This document shows positions 24,799-32,961 of a stretch of 64,000 bases of DNA, piece after piece. Numbering within the stretch: position 1 is the first letter of the stretch; the number at the start of each line of letters is the position of its first letter. Made by a program: the position numbers and the translations under genes. Origin of the DNA: Paraburkholderia atlantica. GTDB lineage: Bacteria; Pseudomonadota; Gammaproteobacteria; Burkholderiales; Burkholderiaceae. Location: assembly GCF_009362785.1 (NCBI RefSeq), contig NZ_WHNQ01000007.1, forward strand, positions 1 to 64,000, read 5' to 3'. The notes beneath the pieces were generated by a model. The model was given only the letters and a program-made list of their open reading frames with translations, was not told the origin of the DNA and ran no database searches.

Positions 24799-25755
24799 AA
24801 CCTTTGCGCGTCGATCCATTAGGTAGTACCAAGCCGGCGGAAACAACGCTAACCAAAGCATCTGAAAGTAGCCTGCGGGCATAGCGACGCCTTGCGAACT
24901 GAGATTCAAATATCTCGCCTCACTTTCGCGATGGTGAGCGTTGTGAAATCCGTTGTTGACAAGCAGACAGTTTGACAGCCAGAAGTCGACGTCCCAAGCT
25001 GTTATCGTGGGTCGGGAGGAATCCACGACGATACCGTAATGCTGCATATATCCCACTGTTTCGACAACAAAGATACTAACAATGGAATAGCCAAAATAGA
25101 ACATTGCAACTCGACCTTGCAGAGCCGCTGCTATGGCCAGTAGAGACAAGGAGAAGACCAGGTTTCTAAACAAACTCAACGGTACCTTCCCATCACGATA
25201 CGACTGCGGGGAGAGTGAAGAGGTAAAGGCAGCCGAGTAGGATCTACCGGCATGGCGCCACGCCGACATTCCCAAAGGCGCCGCCGAACCGAACTTCGGA
25301 TTTCCCACGTGTTGATGATGTAGTTGATGTGCGAATCGATAATGCGGATAGCCGGCGACGGCGAATGCGATGTCACTTGTCTCCCTCCAGAATCTATTCG
25401 ATCGATGCGCAAGTTCATGAAGGTGCGCCATCGCGGTCGCGCTGAGTAATCCGCAAGCTGTCGCAAGTCCGATCAACTCTATCCAAGACGACATGCTTGC
25501 GCGCCATGCGCCGACTCCTATCGCGACCATCCATGCGACCGCGAACCAACACGGCACTTGATCCTCAGTTGTTTTCTCGAAGAATTTCCCCGCCCCCGGA
25601 GTTCCACGACCTATCGCCGCGTCCAGCATAGGAACAAGAAAAAGGACGATCATCGCGAACGCCCACGGTTGTCCGACAAGGAACAGTCCAGCGGCGGCTA
25701 TCGGCAAAGTTAGTGCTAGCCAAAATGCACCAATCGAGTTACGCCAGAAGGTCAT
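24727..25755 (-). CDS. AlkB-type membrane di-iron hydroxylase/desaturase
   Basis: 342 residues, with about six membrane spans and the three histidine boxes of alkane/xylene monooxygenases: HELAHR near residue 112, HQLHHQHVG near 144, and HNAHHRES near 273. The pattern is closer to alkane 1-monooxygenase than to acyl desaturases, and no rubredoxin domain is attached. Substrate unknown. Overlaps the LuxR regulator stop by 17 bp, so it is co-transcribed and probably controlled with it. Its 3' end runs 72 bp into mnmH on the other strand. Confidence 0.75.
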   Translation of the reverse strand: MTFWRNSIGAFWLALTLPIAAAGLFLVGQPWAFAMIVLFLVPMLDAAIGRGTPGAGKFFEKTTEDQVPCWFAVAWMVAIGVGAWRASMSSWIELIGLATACGLLSATAMAHLHELAHRSNRFWRETSDIAFAVAGYPHYRFAHQLHHQHVGNPKFGSAAPLGMSAWRHAGRSYSAAFTSSLSPQSYRDGKVPLSLFRNLVFSLSLLAIAAALQGRVAMFYFGYSIVSIFVVETVGYMQHYGIVVDSSRPTITAWDVDFWLSNCLLVNNGFHNAHHRESEARYLNLSSQGVAMPAGYFQMLWLALFPPAWYYLMDRRAKVLLTRQRRRRLALRNQTLCDGNKI

Positions 25756-26479
25756 TTACCTGAGCGAACTTAACCGCTTCCGAAATATGAGAAACCCCAA
25801 TCTTTTCCTTTATCTTTTTATAGTTTCCGTAAACCGTCTGAATAGAAACATCTAATTCGCGAGCAATATCTTCGGCCGTAAATCCCATCTTCAAGTAGCC
25901 CAATATACGAAGATCCGTTTCGGTAATTCCATGTGCCTCAACTAGTTCGCGCTTTGAGACTCGATTGAACCAATCCAGTAGCTCCGAGGCGAGCGCCCTG
26001 AAGTACAACCGATGTGCAGCGAGCTTTTTTTCCCCAATCTCCTGGCTATCGTCGGAACCGATGTACAGAACGCCCAGACGGTCTGAAACGCTCGTGTGGA
26101 CGGGAACGACGATTCCACTTCTGAAGCCATGTTCACTCGCGGCTGCAAGCATTTCACACTGGCCTTGCGTCTCAAGCGCAATCTCCGAACCGGTGATTGG
26201 TGCAGTGTTGCTTCGCGCATACTCCAAAAATGGATCGGTCATATACCACTTATTGGTGTTGTACATCTGGCACCATTCTGGGCTGCAGCCGATCAAAAAA
26301 CGATGCGTAGGACGCGCCGCCGTCGACACTCCGGGGTAAATGGCAACGAAGACGTACGACTCTCCGCCAAGTGCGCTGACTATGGCCTTCACGCAATCGG
26401 CAAGTTCGCAATCGCCGCTGGCGGTGATGAGCGTTTCAAAAAGGACGCTTAGGTCTGGGGGCGTCAATTGGGTGGCCAT
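25739..26479 (-). CDS. LuxR-type regulator with autoinducer-binding domain (LuxR solo)
   Basis: About 246 residues from ATG 26479 (GAGGCGG upstream; a GTG at 26548 is possible). The N-terminal half resembles the acyl-homoserine-lactone binding domain (PEWCQMYNTNKWYMTDPFLE, with the W-x3-Y-x4-WY-x2-DP pattern). The C-terminus is a LuxR HTH (ITETDLRILGYLKMGFTAED, IARELDVSIQTVYGNYKKIK). No luxI synthase is in the window, so it is a solo that may sense an endogenous or foreign signal. It sits second-last in a four-gene minus-strand set with the hydroxylase. Confidence 0.85.
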   Translation of the reverse strand: MATQLTPPDLSVLFETLITASGDCELADCVKAIVSALGGESYVFVAIYPGVSTAARPTHRFLIGCSPEWCQMYNTNKWYMTDPFLEYARSNTAPITGSEIALETQGQCEMLAAASEHGFRSGIVVPVHTSVSDRLGVLYIGSDDSQEIGEKKLAAHRLYFRALASELLDWFNRVSKRELVEAHGITETDLRILGYLKMGFTAEDIARELDVSIQTVYGNYKKIKEKIGVSHISEAVKFAQVNDLLA

Positions 26480-26514
26480 CTCTTCCGCCTCTATCCCCTT
26501 CCCGAACTCTCCAG

Positions 26515-26775
26515 CTATCCGAACGTGCGACTTTCTAGAAGTTGACACCGAACCTCGTAATACAACGGGGCGAGTTCTTTCGAATAGTTGTCTGCAACGG
26601 CGAATCGTTGGACATCGTACGGAACCGTTATGGGAAGCACCTGGACGAATGTCGTTTGATCTCTTTCAATCAGTCGTCGCTCCAGAACGAACCCCGGGGG
26701 GGCCCTAAAAAGACTGAGCACAACTCGCTCTCCGCCGATAAGGAGCCCGCGCTCAAAAATAAGGCTCTTCATCAT
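26515..26775 (-). CDS. Small protein of unknown function
   Basis: 86 residues from ATG 26775 (MMKSLIFERGLLIGGERVVL), overlapping the zinc-ribbon gene's stop by 23 bp, which explains the start choice. It is mostly beta-prone (SLFRAPPGFVLERRLIERDQ, TTFVQVLPITVPYDVQRFAV) without membrane segments or metal motifs. No family recognised. Position suggests partnership with the zinc-ribbon protein and the LuxR regulator. Confidence 0.5.
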   Translation of the reverse strand: MMKSLIFERGLLIGGERVVLSLFRAPPGFVLERRLIERDQTTFVQVLPITVPYDVQRFAVADNYSKELAPLYYEVRCQLLESRTFG

Positions 26776-27028
26776 CGGCTCCGTCACGGAGATTGCGATG
26801 ACCACAAGAGGAGCAGGCGATCCCTTCAGCGTCGATTTCTGACGTACTGGAGATAAAGTCGTCGGACCCACACGCATCACACTCCACGATCAAACCGTTG
26901 AACACGGTACCGCAGCACTGACAAGTGAGGCGGTGAACCTCACCTGCCGCGAGGATTTCCCAGCAGTCTTCCATTGGAACACTGCATTTGGGACAGAGAA
27001 AACCCAGTTCGCATGTAGCGCTTGCCAT
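26753..27028 (-). CDS. Small double zinc-ribbon protein
   Basis: 91 residues with four CxxC pairs: CPKC (12-15), CQCC (36-39), CDAC (50-53) and CSSC (72-75), enough for two zinc ribbons, and an acidic C-terminus (DGADDEEPYF). Such proteins are often nucleic-acid or protein-interaction modules. First gene of the set zinc ribbon, unknown, LuxR, hydroxylase. Ribosome site weak. Confidence 0.6.
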   Translation of the reverse strand: MASATCELGFLCPKCSVPMEDCWEILAAGEVHRLTCQCCGTVFNGLIVECDACGSDDFISSTSEIDAEGIACSSCGHRNLRDGADDEEPYF

Positions 27029-27390
27029 GACTGAAAGCTATACGAAAGAAAATCCGCATGAGGTAATAGTTCAGCTTAGTTTGCTCGGTTTCATCTGCCA
27101 AATAGCGGGAGCCAATAGTTTATCGACTCCTCATAATGCGAATTTCTTGAATGATGGCGTGATCTGGCTTGAGGGTTGCTTGAGCGGGTGCGGACGACTT
27201 AGCAAAACCTCATTGCCATCAACTGGGACAGGCTTGCAGTTCGTAGGGGAGCCGCAATGCCCATGACCGAGGTGCCAAAAGGCCCGTCGTTAGCTCACAG
27301 GTTCGTTCTTCCGAGAATCTAGCGTAGCGTCCTCCCGACCGCATAATCGTCCCACGGGAGCCACAGCGCGCCGCGAACATCCAAGTTTTT

Positions 27391-27412
27391 TGCGTATACC
27401 GGTGCGTATACC
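27391..27412. repeat. Direct repeat TGCGTATACC x2
   Basis: TGCGTATACC at 27391-27400 and again at 27403-27412, 12-bp period. Located 50-70 bp from a tRNA-end-like sequence, as arm-type integrase sites often are; function not proven. Confidence 0.5.
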
Positions 27413-27461
27413 ATCGTCATCGGAATCAATTTTCTTTTTATTTTTCCGTTGCTTACTGCCT

Positions 27462-27486
27462 AGGTTCGAGTGCTCTCCTGGCACCA
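27462..27486 (+). other. tRNA 3'-end-like sequence (possible att site)
   Basis: AGGTTCGAGTGCTCTCCTGG then CACCA resembles a T-arm, acceptor strand and CCA, closest in my judgement to a Leu-type tRNA end. It has 11 rather than 12 nt between T-loop and discriminator and no upstream tRNA body, so it is not a working tRNA. Such 3'-end copies mark integration sites of genomic islands. Confidence 0.35.
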
Positions 27487-27523
27487 CAAGTTGGTCCGGC
27501 GTAAGCCGAAGTAGTTCGAGAAA

Positions 27524-27556
27524 CCCCGTAAGATCAAAGTCTTACGGGGTTTTTTG
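27524..27556 (+). terminator. Strong intrinsic terminator
   Basis: CCCCGTAAGA (27524-27533) pairs perfectly with TCTTACGGGG (27540-27549), with a six-base loop TCAAAG and a run of six Ts (27550-27555) after the stem. Reading rightwards, it fits the 3' flank of a former tRNA or gene to its left. Confidence 0.85.
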
Positions 27557-27675
27557 TTATTCATAACTCCGGAACGTCCCGCTGACGCCGGCTCCTTCGC
27601 GTGTACCAACCACGCTCTCAGCCCTACCTGCATTGCGGCGCATGCGCCGAATCTCGCCACGAAAGCCCGTCGACA

Positions 27676-28536
27676 TCAATCCTTCCGCATGCGAACGACC
27701 AACGCAAGCAAGCGGGCCCGCATTTCCTCGGCCGGCAGGTGCGTGGGCCAGCCGTGGCCAGGAAGCAACCACTCGAAGCGATACGCGGCTAGCTCGCCAA
27801 GCGATTCGGTGAGCTCAGACCATGAATACCAGCACGCGTCCCTGAACGCGACGAGGTCCCGCGCGCGCGGGCTCCAGGCAAGCGAATCACCCGAGAACAA
27901 CACGCTGTCGTCGAGCAGGTACACGACGCTACCGCGCGTGTGCCCGGGCACAGGGATCGCGCGCACGCCGGCCGCAATGTCCGTGGCCGATCCATCGTCG
28001 AGCACGTCCGTTGCATAGGGCGCAGCCGACATGTCTTCGCGGTGAATCCAGACGCGCGCGCCGAAATGACGGGCGTATTTATCTGCGTCCGCGACATCGT
28101 CGCGATGCGACAGAAGGATATGCGCGATACCACCGTTCTCATCAAACCATTTCACGAGTTCCGCCGCATAGCGCGGTGAGTCGATCAGCAGATTGCCGTC
28201 CGGACGCCTCGCAAAGTAAGAGTGCGCGCCAAACGACGACCGCGCGTTGAATCCGCAGCGCCACACAGCCGATGTGATCGGCTGTGGAAAGATCACGGCG
28301 CCACTCGGACGAGGCTGCTTCGTTTCACTGCGTACGGACGCCGTAGGACATACGAGCACCGCACGCCAGGCAGCGACGTGCTCTTCGGGCGTAACGGGCT
28401 GCCGCAAGAAGACACTTTTGTCGTTTCGCTCGACAATCAGCCCGGGCGCGACGTGACGCGATGCACCGCAATTGATGCACGCTGTGTCGATGTACCACTC
28501 GCCTGGGACAGAGTCGGCGTTGCGTGTCGGCTTCAT
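27676..28536 (-). CDS. Ferredoxin-like/metallo-beta-lactamase-fold hydrolase
   Basis: 286 residues from ATG 28536 (AGGAG upstream). The N-terminus has WYIDTACINCGASRHVAPGL and later VLVCPTASVR, a reduced ferredoxin pattern with CxxC plus CP (fewer Cys than a full 4Fe-4S motif). Residues about 95-286 form an MBL fold: ILLSHRDDVADADKYARHFG, AIPVPGHTRGSVVYLLDDSV, LFSGDSLAW, LLPGHGWPTHL. The first metal motif is SHRDD rather than HxHxDH, so metal binding is altered. It starts 28 bp after the stop of the TIR-STAND gene and is probably co-transcribed. Confidence 0.75.
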   Translation of the reverse strand: MKPTRNADSVPGEWYIDTACINCGASRHVAPGLIVERNDKSVFLRQPVTPEEHVAAWRAVLVCPTASVRSETKQPRPSGAVIFPQPITSAVWRCGFNARSSFGAHSYFARRPDGNLLIDSPRYAAELVKWFDENGGIAHILLSHRDDVADADKYARHFGARVWIHREDMSAAPYATDVLDDGSATDIAAGVRAIPVPGHTRGSVVYLLDDSVLFSGDSLAWSPRARDLVAFRDACWYSWSELTESLGELAAYRFEWLLPGHGWPTHLPAEEMRARLLALVVRMRKD

Positions 28537-28564
28537 TCGATGCTCCTGCCGTCCGGTCGTCAAA

Positions 28565-31500
28565 TCAGGATCCGCATACATTTTCGCCCTCGCGCCCGCG
28601 TACGAGAGAAAGGGCCGCTGCATCACCGGTTGTGAGCAAGTTTGCTCCTACGAGCTTTTTCTTGCACACCGCCATCGCCAGACCCCGCCCTCGATTCTGC
28701 ATGAGCCATCGGATAGGCCACACCCGGGCGGTCCGATCCGCGGACGCGGTCACCACCCGCTGGCCGTCCGGGCTGAAGGCGGCCGAGCTCACGGGTCCCC
28801 GGTGCCCGGCGAGTAGCGCGATGACCCGGCCAGTCGCCGCGTCCCACACCCGCGCGGTCTGATCCGCGGACGCGGTCACTACCCGCTGGCCGTCCGGGCT
28901 GAAGGCGGCGGAACTAACCGCTCCCTGGTGCCCGCCGAACCTGGCGATCTGTTTGCCCGTGGCCGCGTCCCACACCCGCGCGGTGCCGTCCGCGGCCGCG
29001 GTCACCACGCGCCGTCCGTCCGGGCTGAAGGCCACGGAAAAAACGGTCCCATGATGCCCGCTGAGCACCAGGATCTGTTTGCCCGTGGCCGCGTCCCACA
29101 CCCGCGCGGTCCCATCCCAGGACGCAGTCACCACCCGCTGCCCGTCCGGACTATAGACGACGGAATCAACCGGCTCCTGATGCCCGCTGAGGATCAGGAT
29201 CAGTTTGCCCGTGGTGGCGTCCCACAGCCGCGCGGTCCCATCCGCGCACGCGGTTACCACCCGTTGGCTGTCCGGGCTGAAGGCGGCGGAAAAAACGGTC
29301 CCCTGATGCCCGCTGAGCTGGGCGAGCTGTTTGCCCGTAGCCGCGCCCCAGACCCGCGCGGTCCCATCCCACGACGCGGTCACCACCCGCTTACCGTCGG
29401 GGCTGAAGACGGCGGAATCAACCGCATCCCGATGCCCGCTGAGCAACGCAATCTGCTTGCCCGTGGCGACGTCCCACACGCGCGCGGTCCTGTCACGGGA
29501 TGCAGTCACCACCCGCTGACCGTCCGGGCCGAAGGCGGCGGAAACGACCGGCTCCTGATGCCCGCTGAGCAGCAAGATCCCCTGCCCCGCGTCCCACGCG
29601 CGTGCGGTCCCGTCACGGGATGCAGTCAACACCCGCTGACCATCCAGGCTGAAGACGGCGACGTTCACCGGCCCCTCGTGTCCGATGAGCTGCGCGATGA
29701 TCTGGCCGGTCGCCGCATCCCACACCCGCGCGGTCTTGTCATCGGAGGCGGTCACCACACGCAGGCCGTCCGGCGTGAAGGCGGCGGAGCTTACCGGTCC
29801 CTGATGTCCGGTGAGCTGCGTGATCACGTGGCCGGTCGCCGCATCCCACACCCGCGCGGTTTTGTCATCGGACGCGCTCACCACGCGCCGGCCGTCCGGG
29901 CTGAAGGCCGCGGAGAAAACCGGTCCCTGATGCCCGTTGAGCTGCGTGATGACCTGCCCGTTCGCCGCATCCCACACCCGCGCGGTCTTGTCATCTGACG
30001 CGCTCACCACGCGCCGGCCATCCGGGCTGAAGGCGGCCGAGCTCACCAGTTCCCGATGCCCGATGAGCTGCGCGATCGCCTGGCCGGTCGCCGCATCCCA
30101 CACCCGCGCGGTCCTGTCCGCGGACGCGCTCACCACGCGCCGGCCGTCCGGGCTGAAGGCCGCGGAGAAAACCGGTCCCTGATGCCCGTTGAGCTGCGCA
30201 ATCTGTTTGCCCGTCGCTGCGTCCCACACCCGCGCGGTCCTGTCCGCGGACGCGGTCGCCACGCGCCGGCCGTCCGGGCTGAAGGCGGCGAAATAAACCA
30301 GATCCTGATGTCCGCCGAGCTGCACGATCTGTTTGCCCGTAGACGCGTCCCACACCCGCGCGGTCCTGTCCGCGGACGCGGTCACCACCCGGCGGCCGTC
30401 CGGGTCGAAGGCGGCGGAATAAACCAGGCCCTGATGCCCGCTGAGCTGCACGATCTGTTTGCCCGTAGCCGCGTCCCAGACCCGCGCGGTCCCATCCCAC
30501 GACGCGGTCACCATCCGCTTACCGTCGGGGCTGAAGACGGCGGAATCAACCGCATCCCGATGCCCGCTGAGCAACGCAATTTGCATTGACGCTTGCGCGC
30601 CGCGCATGAGCTCCAGCTCCGCGTCAACCGATCCCGGCGAGAGCCAACTCTTCCCCATCGCCAGTATCGCGAAGCGCATTGCGCGGTCGTAATTTCCCGC
30701 GTCGTTCGCCGTCGTCGCGGCCGACGCGAACACAGCGGAAGTCTGGCGTGCGACCGTCCGAGTCTGATAAATGATCCACCCCCCTGTCGCAATCAGAATG
30801 ACCGCGATTACGCCCATCAATATCTGGATGCGTCGCTGCGTGGACGCCGTCCGTGCCTGAGCGATTTGCTGTAACTGCGACTCGCGCTCCGCGCGCGCGT
30901 CCTCGTCGCGCCCGCGGCAAGCCCGCAAATACGAAAGTCCATCGGCGCCCAGCAATCTTTCGAAGTCCGGACGCTGAAGGACTGCTTCCGCACTCGTCAG
31001 CCGCTCGCCGGCGTGGGCCAGCCAGGCCGTCCCCTGCCCGTTCTTTTGCCACTCGTGCGCCGCTCGCTGCACGGTTTCGACTGTCTTGAGCGCATCTGCG
31101 TCCGCGTCGAGCCAGGCGGTAAGGGCGGGCCACTGCCGTAACAACGCCTCGTGCGCGATTTCAACGAGGGTGATTTCCTCATCGCCAGCTTCGGCCTTGC
31201 GCCGGTCCTGCAATAGCAGTCGATACCTGATGAGACGCTTCAGGACCGCATGGGCGGATTCGGGAAGCTCATCCCAGCGTGCCACACGGCGCTTGCGCTG
31301 TTGCGTCGGCCGTTCGACGTGCGCGAGCCATGGAATCAAGCCCTCGCGCAGTAGACGCTCGCGCTCAGCCTTATCTGCTGGAACAGCGGGCTCTCTTCCG
31401 GGATCGGCAAATGCCGATTCGACTGCGGCCTCAATGGAACCGCGCACACCGCCGATCGCCTCATAGTCGGCTACGCTGAAGTTTCCGGCGGCGCCATAGT

Positions 31501-32854
31501 CGGTAAGTAGCCGCTCGAGCGTAAAAGCCAGCAAGGGCAATGCGTCTGCCCCTTCAGTGTCCTGAAGAAGCCGCTCGGTCAGCGCTGGCTGGATCGTCAG
31601 CTTACGTCCGGCGGCGGTCGCCCGCGCGGCAGGACCCTCAATCACGGCCTTGAATTCGGCACGCTCGAAAGGAGGGAGACTGAAGACACGCGGTGATATG
31701 CCGCGCAGCATTGGCGCGCTCCGCAATTGCTCGTAAGCGTCTGTGCGGATCGCCACGACTGCAAGCGCATGCTGCCGTTTGCCGATCGCCTGAATCCCCC
31801 CGCTTTCTGCCGCGGCTAGCGTCCGGGCAAGCACGGACAGGAAGTGCAAAGACTCCTCTTCGCCTTCTGCGCCGAACAATTCGTCGCCCTGATCGATGCA
31901 GACCAGAACGGTCGGCGCAATGGCATCTGACCCGAGCCGCGAGCAGTGCAGCGTTTGAAGCTGGCCAAGCAATTGCTCAAATCCATCCGGAGTCTGAACT
32001 GCCTGGTGGATCTCGGCGCGCGTCCTGGGTACAGCGAGTTCCTGAAAGGCCAGCTCGATACTGACGACGAGTCCCGTGGCGCCGGTAAGAACAGCCCGCT
32101 CTGGCCGAATCACACGAAGCGGCAAAAAGTTTCGGTCATCGCGCTTCAGGCGCGGCCACAGGCCGGCCCGCAGAAAGGACGACTTGCCCGCGCCAGATGC
32201 GCCGAGGATCACCAACATCCGCTCGATCCCCTGCTCGCGGACGCTGCGTAGCGTATCGAGGCCACGCACGACCGCCGTATCCCGGCCAAAGAACACGGCC
32301 GCATCCTCGGCCTCCAACGCTCTCAGTCCCGGATAGGGGGGCCGCTCGACATCGTTAGCCGGCGGCCATGAAAAGCTCGACGCAGCGAGCCCTGCTCGTC
32401 GCAGCCCAAGCTCGAGTTTGGCAAGCCCCGCTTTAGCGAAAGAGACTTCAGTCTGCGGGACGAGCGGGTCATGCCAGACCCGGAAGCTCTGGCGTTGAGT
32501 CCCGGTGGCGAGATCACAGAGCTGCCATTGCGCCATCGTCTCTTTCGGCAAGGCGTCGGGCGGCGTCGGCTCGACCAGTACACCGAAGATTGTCTTGCCC
32601 AGAAATCTGGCAAGGCTTAACTGGGCCAGACACGAGCGAGAGTCGCACCACGCAGGCGAAATCAGAAACAGCACGGCCTCGCAGCGGTCGGCCGCAGTCT
32701 TGAGCGCTTGTTGCCAGCGTTCCCCTGGCGCAAACCCCTTGACTGGCTCGAGGTCCAGGAAGTAGTCATCCCAGCCGTTATCGGCAAGCCAGTGTCCGAT
32801 CGCGAGCGCGAGAGCGTTATTCGCACTCGCGTGGCTGATGAAGATCCTGGGCAT
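28565..32854 (-). CDS. TIR-STAND NTPase-transmembrane-WD40 protein
   Basis: About 1429 residues from ATG 32854 (MPRIFISHASANNALALAIG); the frame is open to a GTG at 32914 and no start has a clear ribosome site. Order: TIR domain (1-110), STAND/AAA NTPase with Walker A GASGAGKS at 218-225 and a Walker B-like LVCIDQGDELFG, winged-helix and helical region, one membrane helix (about 675-696, ILMGVIAVILIATGGWIIYQ), then 15 WD40 repeats (about 756-1379). STAND proteins with TIR effectors sense infection or signals through the repeats and oligomerise. In the TIR motif SPAWCDSRSCLAQ residue 78 is Gln where NADase TIRs have the catalytic Glu. Possibly a defence or signalling protein; trigger unknown. 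Confidence 0.9.
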   Translation of the reverse strand: MPRIFISHASANNALALAIGHWLADNGWDDYFLDLEPVKGFAPGERWQQALKTAADRCEAVLFLISPAWCDSRSCLAQLSLARFLGKTIFGVLVEPTPPDALPKETMAQWQLCDLATGTQRQSFRVWHDPLVPQTEVSFAKAGLAKLELGLRRAGLAASSFSWPPANDVERPPYPGLRALEAEDAAVFFGRDTAVVRGLDTLRSVREQGIERMLVILGASGAGKSSFLRAGLWPRLKRDDRNFLPLRVIRPERAVLTGATGLVVSIELAFQELAVPRTRAEIHQAVQTPDGFEQLLGQLQTLHCSRLGSDAIAPTVLVCIDQGDELFGAEGEEESLHFLSVLARTLAAAESGGIQAIGKRQHALAVVAIRTDAYEQLRSAPMLRGISPRVFSLPPFERAEFKAVIEGPAARATAAGRKLTIQPALTERLLQDTEGADALPLLAFTLERLLTDYGAAGNFSVADYEAIGGVRGSIEAAVESAFADPGREPAVPADKAERERLLREGLIPWLAHVERPTQQRKRRVARWDELPESAHAVLKRLIRYRLLLQDRRKAEAGDEEITLVEIAHEALLRQWPALTAWLDADADALKTVETVQRAAHEWQKNGQGTAWLAHAGERLTSAEAVLQRPDFERLLGADGLSYLRACRGRDEDARAERESQLQQIAQARTASTQRRIQILMGVIAVILIATGGWIIYQTRTVARQTSAVFASAATTANDAGNYDRAMRFAILAMGKSWLSPGSVDAELELMRGAQASMQIALLSGHRDAVDSAVFSPDGKRMVTASWDGTARVWDAATGKQIVQLSGHQGLVYSAAFDPDGRRVVTASADRTARVWDASTGKQIVQLGGHQDLVYFAAFSPDGRRVATASADRTARVWDAATGKQIAQLNGHQGPVFSAAFSPDGRRVVSASADRTARVWDAATGQAIAQLIGHRELVSSAAFSPDGRRVVSASDDKTARVWDAANGQVITQLNGHQGPVFSAAFSPDGRRVVSASDDKTARVWDAATGHVITQLTGHQGPVSSAAFTPDGLRVVTASDDKTARVWDAATGQIIAQLIGHEGPVNVAVFSLDGQRVLTASRDGTARAWDAGQGILLLSGHQEPVVSAAFGPDGQRVVTASRDRTARVWDVATGKQIALLSGHRDAVDSAVFSPDGKRVVTASWDGTARVWGAATGKQLAQLSGHQGTVFSAAFSPDSQRVVTACADGTARLWDATTGKLILILSGHQEPVDSVVYSPDGQRVVTASWDGTARVWDAATGKQILVLSGHHGTVFSVAFSPDGRRVVTAAADGTARVWDAATGKQIARFGGHQGAVSSAAFSPDGQRVVTASADQTARVWDAATGRVIALLAGHRGPVSSAAFSPDGQRVVTASADRTARVWPIRWLMQNRGRGLAMAVCKKKLVGANLLTTGDAAALSLVRGREGENVCGS
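28718..30585 (-). repeat. Tandem 126-bp repeats encoding 15 WD40 units
   Basis: Fifteen units of about 42 codons, each reading roughly LSGHQGPVFSAAFSPDGRRV, VTASADRTARVWDAATGKQ. Adjacent units are highly similar at DNA level (for example the second and third and the fourth to sixth), pointing to recent duplication or gene conversion. Unit 8 is one residue shorter (AWDAGQGILL). Fifteen units allow two seven-bladed propellers plus one extra repeat. Confidence 0.93.
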
Positions 32855-32961
32855 CGCGCTGCGAACTGCCGGCTCGCAGTTGACTGCACTCGGAAAGGAC
32901 ACCATCCACCTCACGTGTTTGAGTCTGGCATCCCGCGCGCTGGATTGATTGCCTCAATGTT

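Larger units (their letters stand above)
27029..27675. other. Intergenic region with possible integration scar
   Basis: 647 bp without a convincing gene. It contains, left to right, an imperfect lux-box-like palindrome AACTG-N11-CAGTT (27221-27241), a direct repeat TGCGTATACC (27391-27412), a tRNA-3'-end-like stretch ending CACCA (27462-27486) and a strong terminator (27524-27556). Plus-strand open frames here have no ribosome site or family. Confidence 0.5.

Noticed and set aside
26988..27266. 92-residue plus-strand frame opposite the zinc-ribbon gene
   Set aside because: No ribosome site and no family, and it overlaps the start of the better supported zinc-ribbon gene.
27462..27486. A functional tRNA gene
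   Set aside because: Only a 3'-end-like stretch exists, one base short between T-loop and discriminator, with no D-arm or anticodon arm upstream.
28718..30585. Plus-strand open frames such as 28928-29998 across the WD repeats
   Set aside because: They are repetitive shadows created by the 126-bp periodicity; codon content is His/Arg/Pro-rich and lacks start signals.
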